A stretch of 16,799 nt of DNA from CAZIRO01 sp964541595 (GTDB taxonomy: Bacteria; Acidobacteriota; HRBIN11). The position numbers were made by a program, and so were the translations under genes. Below the pieces are notes generated by a model that saw only the letters and a program-made list of their open reading frames with translations, made no database searches and had not been told where the DNA came from. Location of the stretch: contig CAZIRO010000047.1 of the NCBI GenBank assembly GCA_964541595.1, positions 1 to 16,799 on the forward strand, read 5' to 3'. Of this stretch, positions 6,777-14,309 are shown piece after piece. How positions within the stretch are numbered: the stretch's first letter is position 1; each line of letters starts with the position of its first letter.

Positions 6777-7576
6777 AGCGCATCTCCTGGATGCTCGTCG
6801 TATAAGATCGGCTGGACAATCGCCAGAGCAGCCACAACGGCGGTGACACTGCGCAGCGTCCACGGCCCGAGATGGCACAGCACAACCTGATCATGATCGA
6901 CCAGTACGGCGATCTCCTCCGGATCCCATCCGCCCTCGGGACCCACAACGACGGCCAGTCCGGTCAGACGCTTTTCCCGTGGGGACGCGCGCAGCGTGTC
7001 CACCCACGCCCATAGCGGAACGACCTCAACATGCGGGTGACGCGGTTCGACGAGTACGAGAATCGGAGACGCGGGCGGCATACCGGAGAGAAATTCGGTA
7101 AGTGTCATCGGAGGATGAATGGTCGGCAGGCGCAGACGGCCTGACGACTCCAGAGCCTCCGCGGCGATCTTCAGCCATCGACGCACGCGCCGTTCCCATC
7201 GGTCCATCCGGGGTTGGACCACTGTGCGACGCGTCCGCAGCGGTACGAAATGACCCACACCCAGCTGGACCCCATGGAAAATGGCGTCATCGAGGACATC
7301 GTGTTTGAGCCAGCCCACGGCCAGCCGGAGATCGACCGCAGACGCCGTCGTATCGGTGCGGATATCAATGACGCGAAAACGTGCTTCCTGCGTACCGGTA
7401 AACGCCATCAACCGGGCATGGATGGCGGTCCCATTTCCGGGGATGAGGATCACCTCCCGCTCCGGATGGAGTCGCAACACTTTCCGCATCCGGCGGACCG
7501 CGTCCCCGTATACCACGAGGACCTCTTCCGGGACCTGCCACGCCCATGTCGGAATAAAAATCCTGCGAAGTTCCAC
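6740..7576 (-). CDS. rsmE: 16S rRNA m3U1498 methyltransferase RsmE
   Basis: RsmE methylates N3 of U1498 in 16S rRNA of the 30S subunit using S-adenosylmethionine. The N-terminal PUA-like part opens with RRIFIP and holds VLRL (33-36). The SPOUT knot region shows AAEALESSGRLRLPTI (138-153), VVVGPEGGWDPEEI (209-222) and LGPWTLRSVTA (236-246), all family hallmarks. I chose the GTG at 7576, giving 278 residues, because it sits just before the conserved RRIFIP and clears the moxR stop by 38 nt. A frame open to 7720 would overlap moxR by about 100 nt and has no family match. No Shine-Dalgarno precedes the GTG. About 14 C-terminal residues (after YDEHPGD) are encoded by the heptamer array and are not part of the usual enzyme, so the natural stop has been replaced by repeat sequence. 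Confidence 0.9.
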   Translation of the reverse strand: MELRRIFIPTWAWQVPEEVLVVYGDAVRRMRKVLRLHPEREVILIPGNGTAIHARLMAFTGTQEARFRVIDIRTDTTASAVDLRLAVGWLKHDVLDDAIFHGVQLGVGHFVPLRTRRTVVQPRMDRWERRVRRWLKIAAEALESSGRLRLPTIHPPMTLTEFLSGMPPASPILVLVEPRHPHVEVVPLWAWVDTLRASPREKRLTGLAVVVGPEGGWDPEEIAVLVDHDQVVLCHLGPWTLRSVTAVVAALAIVQPILYDEHPGDALPPATRDPTPDT

Positions 7577-7614
7577 TGGATACTGGGTATTGGATTTTGG
7601 ATTTCGAAATTTCT

Positions 7615-8577
7615 TCACACGGGAACCGGAACCTGGGTGAGTACCTCCCGAATGAGTTGTACGGCCCATTCGGTCGCACGCATCTGGATCGGTGCACGCG
7701 GGAGCAATCGGTGTGCCCACACTACCGGCGCGAGTGTTTTGATATCGTCCGGTACCACGTATTCCCGACCGTGCATCATGGCCCAGGCACGCGCGGCACG
7801 CACGAGATGTTTCCCCGCACGTGGCGATGCTCCGATGAGGACCTGCGGATGCGATCGTGTAGCCCGTGCGAGTTGTACGACATAGTTCAGGATGTCCGCA
7901 TGTACCCGAATGCGATCAACCTGTTCCTGCAGGGCGACGATCTGGTCCACGCTGGCGACGGGACGCACCTGAGCGAGGAGCTGTTCCGGCGGCGGGGTCA
8001 CCAGAATCCGCGTTTCGACATCCTGTGCGGGATAGCCGAGATGAATCATCATCAGAAACCGGTCGAGTTGACTTTCCGGCAGGGGAAACGTGCCCTGAAA
8101 TTCCAGCGGATTCTGCGTAGCAACGATAAAAAACGGCCGCGGCAGTGTATACACGCGATGGTCCAGGGACACCTGTCGCTCGGCCATAACTTCGAGGAGC
8201 GCGCTCTGCGTTTTGGGATTCGCGCGGTTGATTTCATCCGCGAGCACAATATGGGCAAAAATCGGGCCCTCGCGAAACTCAAACGTCTGCTGATCCGGGC
8301 GCCAGATATGTGTCCCCAGGATATCCGAAGGGAGCATATCGCTGGTGAACTGAATCCGTCGGAAAGACGCGCGGAATGCGCGGGCGAACGCCTGTGCAAG
8401 GACGGTTTTGCCCACACCGGGCACATCTTCCAGGAGGACATGTCCCTGGGCGAGCAGAGCAGTCAGCATGAGGTCGATCGCGCGATCGACCCCGAGGGCG
8501 GCTTTTCGCACCTCTCGACGGAACGCGTCAAACAGCGGGATGACCGTTCGGATCGAAACCGGACCGCTTTCCGGCAT
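7615..8577 (-). CDS. MoxR-family AAA+ ATPase
   Basis: MoxR ATPases act as chaperone-like remodelling factors, often with von Willebrand A-domain partners. The protein has 320 residues, the usual length. Walker A is DVPGVGKT (51-58) and Walker B is IVLADEINRANP (110-121). Sensor 1 lies in ATQNPLEFQGTFPLPESQ (153-170), followed by LDRF and the C-terminal lid. The ATG at 8577 is preceded by CGGAG at good spacing. MoxR genes are commonly followed by DUF58 and vWA membrane-protein genes; here rsmE follows instead and no partner is in the window. The upstream gap to aspS is occupied by an inverted-repeat element, so the gene probably has its own promoter near 8592-8622. Its client is unknown. Confidence 0.93.
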   Translation of the reverse strand: MPESGPVSIRTVIPLFDAFRREVRKAALGVDRAIDLMLTALLAQGHVLLEDVPGVGKTVLAQAFARAFRASFRRIQFTSDMLPSDILGTHIWRPDQQTFEFREGPIFAHIVLADEINRANPKTQSALLEVMAERQVSLDHRVYTLPRPFFIVATQNPLEFQGTFPLPESQLDRFLMMIHLGYPAQDVETRILVTPPPEQLLAQVRPVASVDQIVALQEQVDRIRVHADILNYVVQLARATRSHPQVLIGASPRAGKHLVRAARAWAMMHGREYVVPDDIKTLAPVVWAHRLLPRAPIQMRATEWAVQLIREVLTQVPVPV

Positions 8578-8591
8578 GATCGCTTCTCCGA

Positions 8592-8622
8592 AATATATTG
8601 GTACATTTCATATTCTGTGCAA
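8592..8622 (-). promoter_or_regulatory. Possible promoter for moxR
   Basis: On the minus strand TTGCAC (8617-8622) is followed by AT-rich TATATT (8592-8597) at 19 nt, or by AATATA (8594-8599) at 17 nt. This is 15-40 nt upstream of the moxR start and directly abuts the repeat element beginning at 8624. The match to consensus is only moderate. Confidence 0.3.
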
Positions 8623-8623
8623 A

Positions 8624-8795
8624 CCTGGGATCGGGACAGGCAATGGGACACCGTAGGTGCCCATCCGGCCACGCGATGTCCCCGTTCCGGAGATGCCGGT
8701 CTCTCTGACACCTGACACCCGAGATCTGAGACCGGTGGTCACCGGCACACCTGTGGATCCGGTGGTTCCCCTGTCCCATTTCCCGTCCCGATCTC
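8624..8795. mobile_element. MITE-like inverted-repeat element, copy B
   Basis: This roughly 170-bp non-coding element fills the gap between aspS and moxR. Its ends are inverted copies of one another: 8627-8650 and the reverse strand of 8772-8795 match at 21 of 24 positions (core ATCGGGAC, then AATGGGACA). The right half, read on the minus strand, is collinear with copy A at 6639-6706 and continues into four heptamer units (8707-8734). It encodes nothing and no target-site duplication is evident, so mobilisation is inferred from structure only. Confidence 0.6.
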
Positions 8796-8807
8796 CGTTC
8801 ACTCCTG

Positions 8808-10598
8808 TCACTTTTCTTCCTTCACTTCTTCATCCACCACGCGGATGTGGAGTTCTTTCAACTGGTGCTCCGTCACCCAGTTCGGACTGCCGGTCAACAA
8901 ACACTGGCCGGACGCGGTTTTCGGGAATGCGATGACTTCCCGAATCGACGTTGCACCGGCCAGCATCATGACGATGCGATCCAGTCCCAGCGCGATCCCG
9001 CCGTGCGGTGGCGCGCCGTAGGAGAGGGCCTCCAGAAGGAACCCGAACTTCGTCTCATACTCTTCCGGAGGGATGCCGAGCAGGGCAAACACCTGACGCT
9101 GCACATCCGCGCGATGGTTCCGAATGCTACCGCCACCGATCTCAACCCCATTGAGAACGAGGTCATACGCATGGGCACGCACACGCGCGGGGTCCGTATG
9201 CATCCACTCCATCGTGTCCATCCGCGGACTGGTGAACGGATGGTGGCGGGCGACCCAGCGGTGTTCTTCTTCACTCCATTCGAGCAACGGAAAATCGACG
9301 ATCCAGACAAACCGCCAGCCGGCGTCGGCGGGGATCCATCCCTCCTGCCGGGCGAGTTCCACGCGCAGGGTTCCCATCATGGTACATGCCGCCTCACGCG
9401 GACCCGCAAGTAACAGCGCCACCCCACCCTCGGAAAGACGCAGACGCTGCCGCAGTGCATCCAGTTCACCCGCACGGAGAAACTTCGCTACGGGGGACTG
9501 CACCTCGCCGTTCGGCAACCAGCGGATCCAGACAATCCCCCTGCCCCCGAGTTCCTTCACGCGATCATTGATCTGGTCCAGACGGTTGCGCGGCCAGTGC
9601 ACGCCTTCCGGAACGGCCAGCGCGGTGATGATGTGATCCTCCGTCGTTGCGGCCTGCCGAAAGATGCGAAATTCTGTCTCTCGAAACAGATCGGTGACAT
9701 TCTCCAGCGTACGGTCAAACCGCAGATCGGGTTTGTCGGAACCGTACCGTTCGATCGCCGTATCATAGTCCATGCGCGGAAACGGTGTTGGGATTACATA
9801 GCCGGCTTCCTCGAACATTGCCTGCATCAGACCTTCCGTAACAGACAATACGTCGTCCTCCCGGACAAAACTCATCTCGATATCGATCTGCGTGAACTCC
9901 GGTTGACGATCGGCACGCAGATCCTCATCGCGGAAACACCGGGCGATCTGGAAATACCGATCGAATCCCGCGACCATCAGGATCTGTTTGAACAACTGCG
10001 GGGACTGCGGCAATGCATAAAACTTCCCGGGATGCAACCGCGAGGGCACGAGAAAATCACGGGCACCTTCCGGTGTCGACCGGGTGAGGATCGGCGTTTC
10101 AACTTCCAGAAACCCCTGGCTGTGCAGGTACTGTCGCGCGCGCAACACCACCCGATGGCGCAATTCCAGATTGCGCAACATGGACGGCCGGCGCAGGTCC
10201 AGGTACCGATACCGCAGGCGTGTGGTTTCGTGTGGTGTCGCATCATCGGCGATCTGAAACGGCAGCGGCGCACAGGGATTTAACACCGTCAGGGATCGCG
10301 CCACGACCTCAATCGCACCGGTGGCGATCTTCGGATTCACCGTATCCGGTGGCCGCGCCGCCACATCTCCGACCACCTGGATCACGGACTCGGTACGCAG
10401 TAGACCGGCCATGTCGGTCAGGTCAGCATCGATCTCCTCACGGAACACGATCTGGACGATTCCGGTCCGATCCCGGAGATCGACGAAGACGACGCCCCCC
10501 ATATCGCGAACCCGATGGACCCATCCGGCCAATCGAACGGACGTACCGATGTGCGCTTCTCGCAACTCCCCGCAGTAATGGGTTCGATAGGGTTCCAT
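8808..10598 (-). CDS. aspS: Aspartyl-tRNA synthetase (bacterial type)
   Basis: AspRS charges tRNA-Asp (and tRNA-Asn in organisms lacking AsnRS). The protein has 596 residues, the bacterial length. The OB-fold anticodon domain is about 1-110 with GWVHRVRDMGG (25-35). Class II motif 2 is FRDEDLRADRQPEFTQID (222-239). The bacterial GAD insertion lies in the middle, and motif 3 is GIALGLDR near the C-terminus, followed by AFPKTASGQCLLTGSP. The ATG at 10598 is preceded by AAGGGG at 7 nt; the GTG two codons upstream (10604) would leave no spacing, so it is rejected. Position 33, where Pseudomonas aeruginosa non-discriminating AspRS has His and Escherichia coli has Leu, is Met, so specificity is not decided by that residue. 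Repeat elements flank the gene on both sides, separating it from hisS and moxR. Confidence 0.97.
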   Translation of the reverse strand: MEPYRTHYCGELREAHIGTSVRLAGWVHRVRDMGGVVFVDLRDRTGIVQIVFREEIDADLTDMAGLLRTESVIQVVGDVAARPPDTVNPKIATGAIEVVARSLTVLNPCAPLPFQIADDATPHETTRLRYRYLDLRRPSMLRNLELRHRVVLRARQYLHSQGFLEVETPILTRSTPEGARDFLVPSRLHPGKFYALPQSPQLFKQILMVAGFDRYFQIARCFRDEDLRADRQPEFTQIDIEMSFVREDDVLSVTEGLMQAMFEEAGYVIPTPFPRMDYDTAIERYGSDKPDLRFDRTLENVTDLFRETEFRIFRQAATTEDHIITALAVPEGVHWPRNRLDQINDRVKELGGRGIVWIRWLPNGEVQSPVAKFLRAGELDALRQRLRLSEGGVALLLAGPREAACTMMGTLRVELARQEGWIPADAGWRFVWIVDFPLLEWSEEEHRWVARHHPFTSPRMDTMEWMHTDPARVRAHAYDLVLNGVEIGGGSIRNHRADVQRQVFALLGIPPEEYETKFGFLLEALSYGAPPHGGIALGLDRIVMMLAGATSIREVIAFPKTASGQCLLTGSPNWVTEHQLKELHIRVVDEEVKEEK

Positions 10599-10611
10599 GG
10601 ACACACCCCTT

Positions 10612-10727
10612 GGAATTTCGGATTACACATTTGAAAACCATGGAGACACGAAGAGAACCTGGAAAAGAAAAAAAACGCTGTTTTCTCCGTAGACTCCGTG
10701 TCTCCGTGGTGATCAAATCTGCAATGC
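10612..10727. repeat. Imperfect palindromic repeat element between hisS and aspS
   Basis: The arms ACCATGGAGACACGAAG (10637-10653) and CTCCGTGTCTCCGTGGT (10694-10710) pair at 15 of 17 positions. The symmetry continues outward through ATTTGA (10629-10634) and TCAAAT (10712-10717) and more weakly beyond. An A-rich tract (10661-10675) lies in the loop, giving a U-run in the minus-strand transcript. The left edge (10612-10631) matches 15997-16016 at 18 of 20. From memory, CTCCGTGTCTCCGTGG-type palindromes recur in many environmental genomes; this was not checked. Confidence 0.7.
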
Positions 10728-10739
10728 ACAGTTCAAAAC

Positions 10740-12005
10740 TTATTCTCGAATGCGCGTGCATATCCACTGCACCGCCGCATCCGGTGTCAGGGTTTGCTGC
10801 TCACCGGACCGCATATCCCGTACCGTCCACGTTCCGGCACGCTGTTCGTCCTCACCCACGAGCACGACGAGCGGCGCACCGCACCGGTGGGCACGTCGCA
10901 TACCGCTACGCACGCTCGTTGCCTCCAGATATGCCCACACGCGCAACCCCGCCGCACGTAGTTGCTGGGCAATCTGCAGGGCATTCATCCGCTGGATCTC
11001 TCCGATCGCCAGGACCACGATCTGCACAGGTCGCGCCGCCGTTTGCGGGCGGGTGTGCAGCGTATCGATCAACCGCTCGACCCCGATGGCGAACCCGATC
11101 CCCGGCCAGTCCGGTCCTCCGAGATCGGCGAGCAAACCGTCGTACCGACCACCCCCGAGGATCGCGTTCTGTGCACGTTCCTCGGGGATGGTAAACTCGA
11201 ACGTCGTCCGCATATAATAATCCAGCCCCCGCACGAGAAACCGATTCCGCTGCACGGGCACATCCAGACGTTCCAGACTGTGCAGTACGGCCTCGAAATG
11301 CACCCGACAGGGGCCACACCAGTAATCGTCGATACGGGGGGCGTCCAGTATCAGGGCACGACACTGGGGCTGTTTACAATCCAGTACCCGCAGGGGATTC
11401 CGCTGTGCCCGTCGTCGACAGTCATCGCATAACCGGTCCAGATGCGAAATCCAGTATACCCCCAGCGCCTGCATATACGCGGGGCGACAGATCCGGCATC
11501 CGATGGAATTGATCTCGATCTGTACCCCGGTGACGCCGACCGTACGACAGAACTGATGCGCCATCGCGATGATCTCCGCATCGATCTCCGGTGCCGACTC
11601 GTTCAGGGATTCGACGCCGATCTGATGAAACTGCCGGAATCGTCCCTTCTGAGGACGTTCATGACGGAACATTGGCCCGATGTACAGATACCGATGTGGC
11701 GGCGGGGTCATATGTAACCCGTTTTCCACCACGGCGCGCAGGATCGGTGCCGTCCCCTCCGGGCGCAATGCCAGCCAGTCCCCGCCGCGGTCCTGGAACA
11801 CGTACATCTGTTTTTCGACAATATCGGTTGTGGTTCCGACACCGCGTTCGAACAGTTCACGCGCCTCAAAAACCGGGGTCCGCATTTCACGGTATCCGTA
11901 CTGACCGAAGATCTCCCGGGCCACGTTTTCCAGCCACACCCAGAACTCGCTGTCCGGAGGCAGCAGATCGAACGTACCCCGGGGTCGCTGGAATCGTCGA
12001 CTCAT
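10740..12005 (-). CDS. hisS: Histidyl-tRNA synthetase
   Basis: HisRS charges tRNA-His. The protein has 421 residues, the standard length. It shows RPRGTFDLLP (7-16), motif 2 LRPEGTAPILRA (80-91) with MFRHERPQKGRFRQFHQ (112-128), the histidine-A motif RGLDYYMRTTFEF (259-271), GGGRYDGL (284-291) and motif 3 GIGFAIGVERL (302-312). The insertion domain has four cysteine pairs (Cys170/173, 193/196, 210/215, 230/233), a pattern seen in clostridial and thermophile HisRS and suggestive of metal binding. The C-terminal anticodon-binding domain is complete. The start ATG overlaps the stop of the gamma-carbonic-anhydrase-like gene in an ATGA junction (12002-12005), implying translational coupling. A palindromic repeat separates it from aspS downstream; hisS followed by aspS is a common gene order. 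Confidence 0.97.
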   Translation of the reverse strand: MSRRFQRPRGTFDLLPPDSEFWVWLENVAREIFGQYGYREMRTPVFEARELFERGVGTTTDIVEKQMYVFQDRGGDWLALRPEGTAPILRAVVENGLHMTPPPHRYLYIGPMFRHERPQKGRFRQFHQIGVESLNESAPEIDAEIIAMAHQFCRTVGVTGVQIEINSIGCRICRPAYMQALGVYWISHLDRLCDDCRRRAQRNPLRVLDCKQPQCRALILDAPRIDDYWCGPCRVHFEAVLHSLERLDVPVQRNRFLVRGLDYYMRTTFEFTIPEERAQNAILGGGRYDGLLADLGGPDWPGIGFAIGVERLIDTLHTRPQTAARPVQIVVLAIGEIQRMNALQIAQQLRAAGLRVWAYLEATSVRSGMRRAHRCGAPLVVLVGEDEQRAGTWTVRDMRSGEQQTLTPDAAVQWICTRIRE

Positions 12006-12523
12006 GGTTGCAACCCACTGCGGTAGAGTTCGGCATACTCCACATACAGCATAGTATTTTCCCGGATTTGTGCCACTTCGGTATCGGTCAACGCGCGTAC
12101 GATCCGTCCCGGCACGCCCATTACGAGCGAACGCGGGGGAATTTTCTGCCCCGGCGGGACGACACTCCCCGCCGCGATCAGGCAGGCTTCACCGATTTCC
12201 GCGCCATCCAGGATCACGGCACCCATGCCGATGAGACATCCGTCACCGATTCGACAGGCGTGAACGATCGCCCGGTGACCGATGGTCACGTATGCCCCGA
12301 TCACAGTCGGGAACCGGTCTTTGGTGACGTGCACGATGCAGTGGTCCTGGATATTCGTATACGGGCCCACGCGAATGAAATGCATATCTCCGCGCAATAC
12401 GGAACCGAACCAGACACTCGCATGGGCGCCGATCTCGACATCACCGATGATCACGGCATCCGGCGCGATCCATGCGGTCGCATCAATCCGGGGTGTCTTT
12501 CCAGCGATCGTCCATACGGGCAT
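12002..12523 (-). CDS. Gamma-carbonic-anhydrase-like hexapeptide-repeat protein
   Basis: This left-handed beta-helix protein of 173 residues belongs to the YrdA/PaaY/CamH group, usually trimeric metalloproteins. Many members have unproven or weak carbonic anhydrase activity. Hexapeptide repeats cover about residues 16-125 (for example IAPDAVIIGDVEIG and IGAYVTIG), followed by the conserved MGVPGRIVR (135-143) and a C-terminal helix. The three metal-ligand histidines fit His65, His83 and His88, the last two five apart as in Cam. The start at 12523 gives MPVW just before the first repeat, with GAGG upstream. An ATG at 12538 adds five residues, and longer frames to 12715 would run into the preceding gene. 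It overlaps hisS by 4 nt. Substrate is not determinable from sequence. Confidence 0.88.
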   Translation of the reverse strand: MPVWTIAGKTPRIDATAWIAPDAVIIGDVEIGAHASVWFGSVLRGDMHFIRVGPYTNIQDHCIVHVTKDRFPTVIGAYVTIGHRAIVHACRIGDGCLIGMGAVILDGAEIGEACLIAAGSVVPPGQKIPPRSLVMGVPGRIVRALTDTEVAQIRENTMLYVEYAELYRSGLQP

Positions 12524-12591
12524 CGCGGGTTCCCTCATACTACCACAAATTTCCCGTTCCCGCGCGCGCATCCCGCCCGCGATGGTGCTTG

Positions 12592-13659
12592 CTATTCCAG
12601 TATGACCCATCGATCCTGCCAGAACACGCGTACAGCGCGTACCCGTTCCGGACGGTCGGTGGGCATGAGAAAGTACCAGGAACACGACTGTCCGGACGCG
12701 ATCGGAAATGTACACGGTGCGGGCAGATCGCGCAAGAGTGCCTGCCAGTAAACGTCCAGCCGACCGCCGCGCAACCGCACGCGCTGCACATTACGCGGTT
12801 CCGTCCCGAACAGTACAAATTCCATGACCGTCCGCGCACCTGGCGGCAATCCGGACCGATCGTCCCGTAACCCCTGAAGCACACACAGTGTGAATTCGTT
12901 TCCGATCTGCTGTAACGCGCGCTCGCGCATGGGCGCGTTCCGTTCGATACGCGCCATCGCCGCATCGATCGTCTGTTGCACCCGTTCAAGTGCGGTCCGC
13001 AGGGACGGCAGTTCATCCCATGTCTGCGGACCGGTCTGAACGGCAAGACGAAAATCTGCCGGCAGCGGAAATTCCGATCCGTTCACCACTTCCAGTCGAT
13101 AGATTCCGAACGGGGGCACCGGCTGCAATTGCAATCCGTGCAGCCGCTGCCAGGCATCCGCCCAGCATCTGTACAGGTCACTGTCTTCCGGCAACAGGGA
13201 CAGCCGGTACGTTTCCCGCATAAACACGTGTTCCACCGCCCGTTCATGCGTCGGTGCGGGAAGCGCGACATTTCGCCCGAACCGTGCGGTGACTTCGGAC
13301 AATCGGCGGATGGCTTCCGGAAAGGGAATCCCGCCGTATGCGCGCCGGTCGTCTCCGATGAGTTCCACCCATGGCGGACGTTCGGGTTGACGCAACGGCG
13401 CGGGTGATGCATTCGTCACCGTGAGTTGTGCGACGCTCCAGGTACCGAGGGGTATCCCGGTCGGTCCACGTCCGATCTCCCGAAAGATCTGTTGTCGTCG
13501 CGCATTGAACCGATCGGCGAACGGGTCTCGAACGTCCCGCTCAAACCGAAACCGGACATCACGCCACGCGCCGGTATACAGCGCGTGTTCCGGAGACTGG
13601 TGCGCACATGCGCTCCAGAACGCGATCAGACAACACCCGACCACGACCCAGCGGTGCAT
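12592..13659 (-). CDS. Probable lipoprotein of unknown function
   Basis: I do not recognise this 355-residue protein. It starts MHRW, has a short hydrophobic stretch, and reaches Cys18 in FWSAC. That resembles a lipoprotein signal with Ser and Ala at -2 and -1, but Trp at -3 is not canonical. The mature part is rich in Arg, Trp and Pro with no transmembrane helix or catalytic motif. A helical stretch (about residues 215-260, LRTALERVQQ then RIERNAPMRERALQQ) separates two beta-rich segments, the second starting near ARTVMEFVLFG. The ATG at 13659 has GAGG at 5 nt; the ATG at 13698 would overlap the pdaD stop and place the hydrophobic stretch too far in. It lies between pdaD and the gammaCA-like gene, 42 and 68 nt away. 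Probable location is the periplasmic face of a membrane. No function is proposed. Confidence 0.65.
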   Translation of the reverse strand: MHRWVVVGCCLIAFWSACAHQSPEHALYTGAWRDVRFRFERDVRDPFADRFNARRQQIFREIGRGPTGIPLGTWSVAQLTVTNASPAPLRQPERPPWVELIGDDRRAYGGIPFPEAIRRLSEVTARFGRNVALPAPTHERAVEHVFMRETYRLSLLPEDSDLYRCWADAWQRLHGLQLQPVPPFGIYRLEVVNGSEFPLPADFRLAVQTGPQTWDELPSLRTALERVQQTIDAAMARIERNAPMRERALQQIGNEFTLCVLQGLRDDRSGLPPGARTVMEFVLFGTEPRNVQRVRLRGGRLDVYWQALLRDLPAPCTFPIASGQSCSWYFLMPTDRPERVRAVRVFWQDRWVILE

Positions 13660-13701
13660 GTTTCCCTCACGGATGCCCCGGTCTGTGGTACAACGCATGT
13701 A

Positions 13702-14262
13702 TCACCGGATGATGAAGATCACACCGGCAACGACAGTGGTCCAGTATCCCCTGGGATCGCCTTCCGCCCACTGGGTGATGTTTCGAGAAATCACGATCTT
13801 ACCAGACATCCGATACGCATCCAACTGTTCATCCCAGTTGCGTTCCGGATCGAAATCGAGTCCCAGCGTTGTCGCCAGCATGGCGGCGGCCAGGTCTTCC
13901 GCATATTCGCCCGCGTCTTCTTCACTCTGGCCAAATGCGTGGTGTTCCGAAATGTACCCGTACAGATCCCGATCCGCCGGCACGGCCAGTCCCACCGATG
14001 CGACGATATGTCGTCCCGGTTCGTTGGTGGCGTTCTCGCTCAATACGCAGAACACGATTTCGCCGGGGTGCAGCATCCGAATGCCCTCTTCCCGATCGAT
14101 CAACTCGCATCCGGGCGGAAAAATGGATGAGACCTTGACGATATTGAACGGTGCGATACCGGCATTGCGCAGGGCCTCTTCAAAACTCGCGAGTTTTTCA
14201 CGGTGGCGACCGATCCCTTTCGTCAAAAATGCGTACTTCGGAACCAGTGGATGTCCGGTCAT
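13702..14262 (-). CDS. pdaD: Pyruvoyl-dependent arginine decarboxylase
   Basis: PvlArgDC converts arginine to agmatine for polyamine synthesis, using a pyruvoyl group made by self-cleavage instead of PLP. The 186-residue proenzyme matches the family length (about 160-195). It shows VPKYAFLTKGIGRH (7-20), NIVKVSSIFPPGCELI (40-55) with the Ser45-Ser46 self-cleavage site, and YGYISEHHAFG (101-111), whose Glu106 fits the catalytic glutamate of archaeal enzymes. The protein ends in a hydrophobic GVIFII tail. The ATG at 14262 has TGGAGG at 7 nt. It follows parB by 47 nt and precedes the lipoprotein gene by 42 nt. No agmatinase or spermidine synthase gene is in the window. The family is best known from archaea and chlamydiae and is scattered in bacteria, so transfer or deep ancestry are both possible. 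Confidence 0.93.
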   Translation of the reverse strand: MTGHPLVPKYAFLTKGIGRHREKLASFEEALRNAGIAPFNIVKVSSIFPPGCELIDREEGIRMLHPGEIVFCVLSENATNEPGRHIVASVGLAVPADRDLYGYISEHHAFGQSEEDAGEYAEDLAAAMLATTLGLDFDPERNWDEQLDAYRMSGKIVISRNITQWAEGDPRGYWTTVVAGVIFIIR

Positions 14263-14309
14263 GGGAACGCCTCCAGGGGAAAAAATGGGATACGCTGAGA
14301 CCGTGTGTG

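Noticed and set aside
6630..6780. Repeat region considered as a CRISPR array
   Set aside because: Units are directly adjacent 7-mers with no spacers of constant length, and no cas genes are nearby.
7597..8715. 372-codon plus-strand frame opposite moxR
   Set aside because: It lies antisense to an intact MoxR ATPase and continues into the repeat element; no Shine-Dalgarno or family resemblance.
12524..12715. Extended N-terminus of the gammaCA-like protein to 12715
   Set aside because: It would overlap the end of the lipoprotein gene by over 100 nt, lacks hexapeptide repeats, and a family-like start with GAGG exists at 12523.
11591..12751. 386-codon plus-strand frame across hisS and the gammaCA-like gene
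   Set aside because: Antisense to two identified genes, with Arg/His-rich shadow composition.
13223..13232. AACACGTGTT palindrome considered as a parS site for ParB
   Set aside because: Only the CACGTG core matches; the flanks do not fit the TGTTTCACGTGAAACA consensus and it lies inside the lipoprotein coding sequence.
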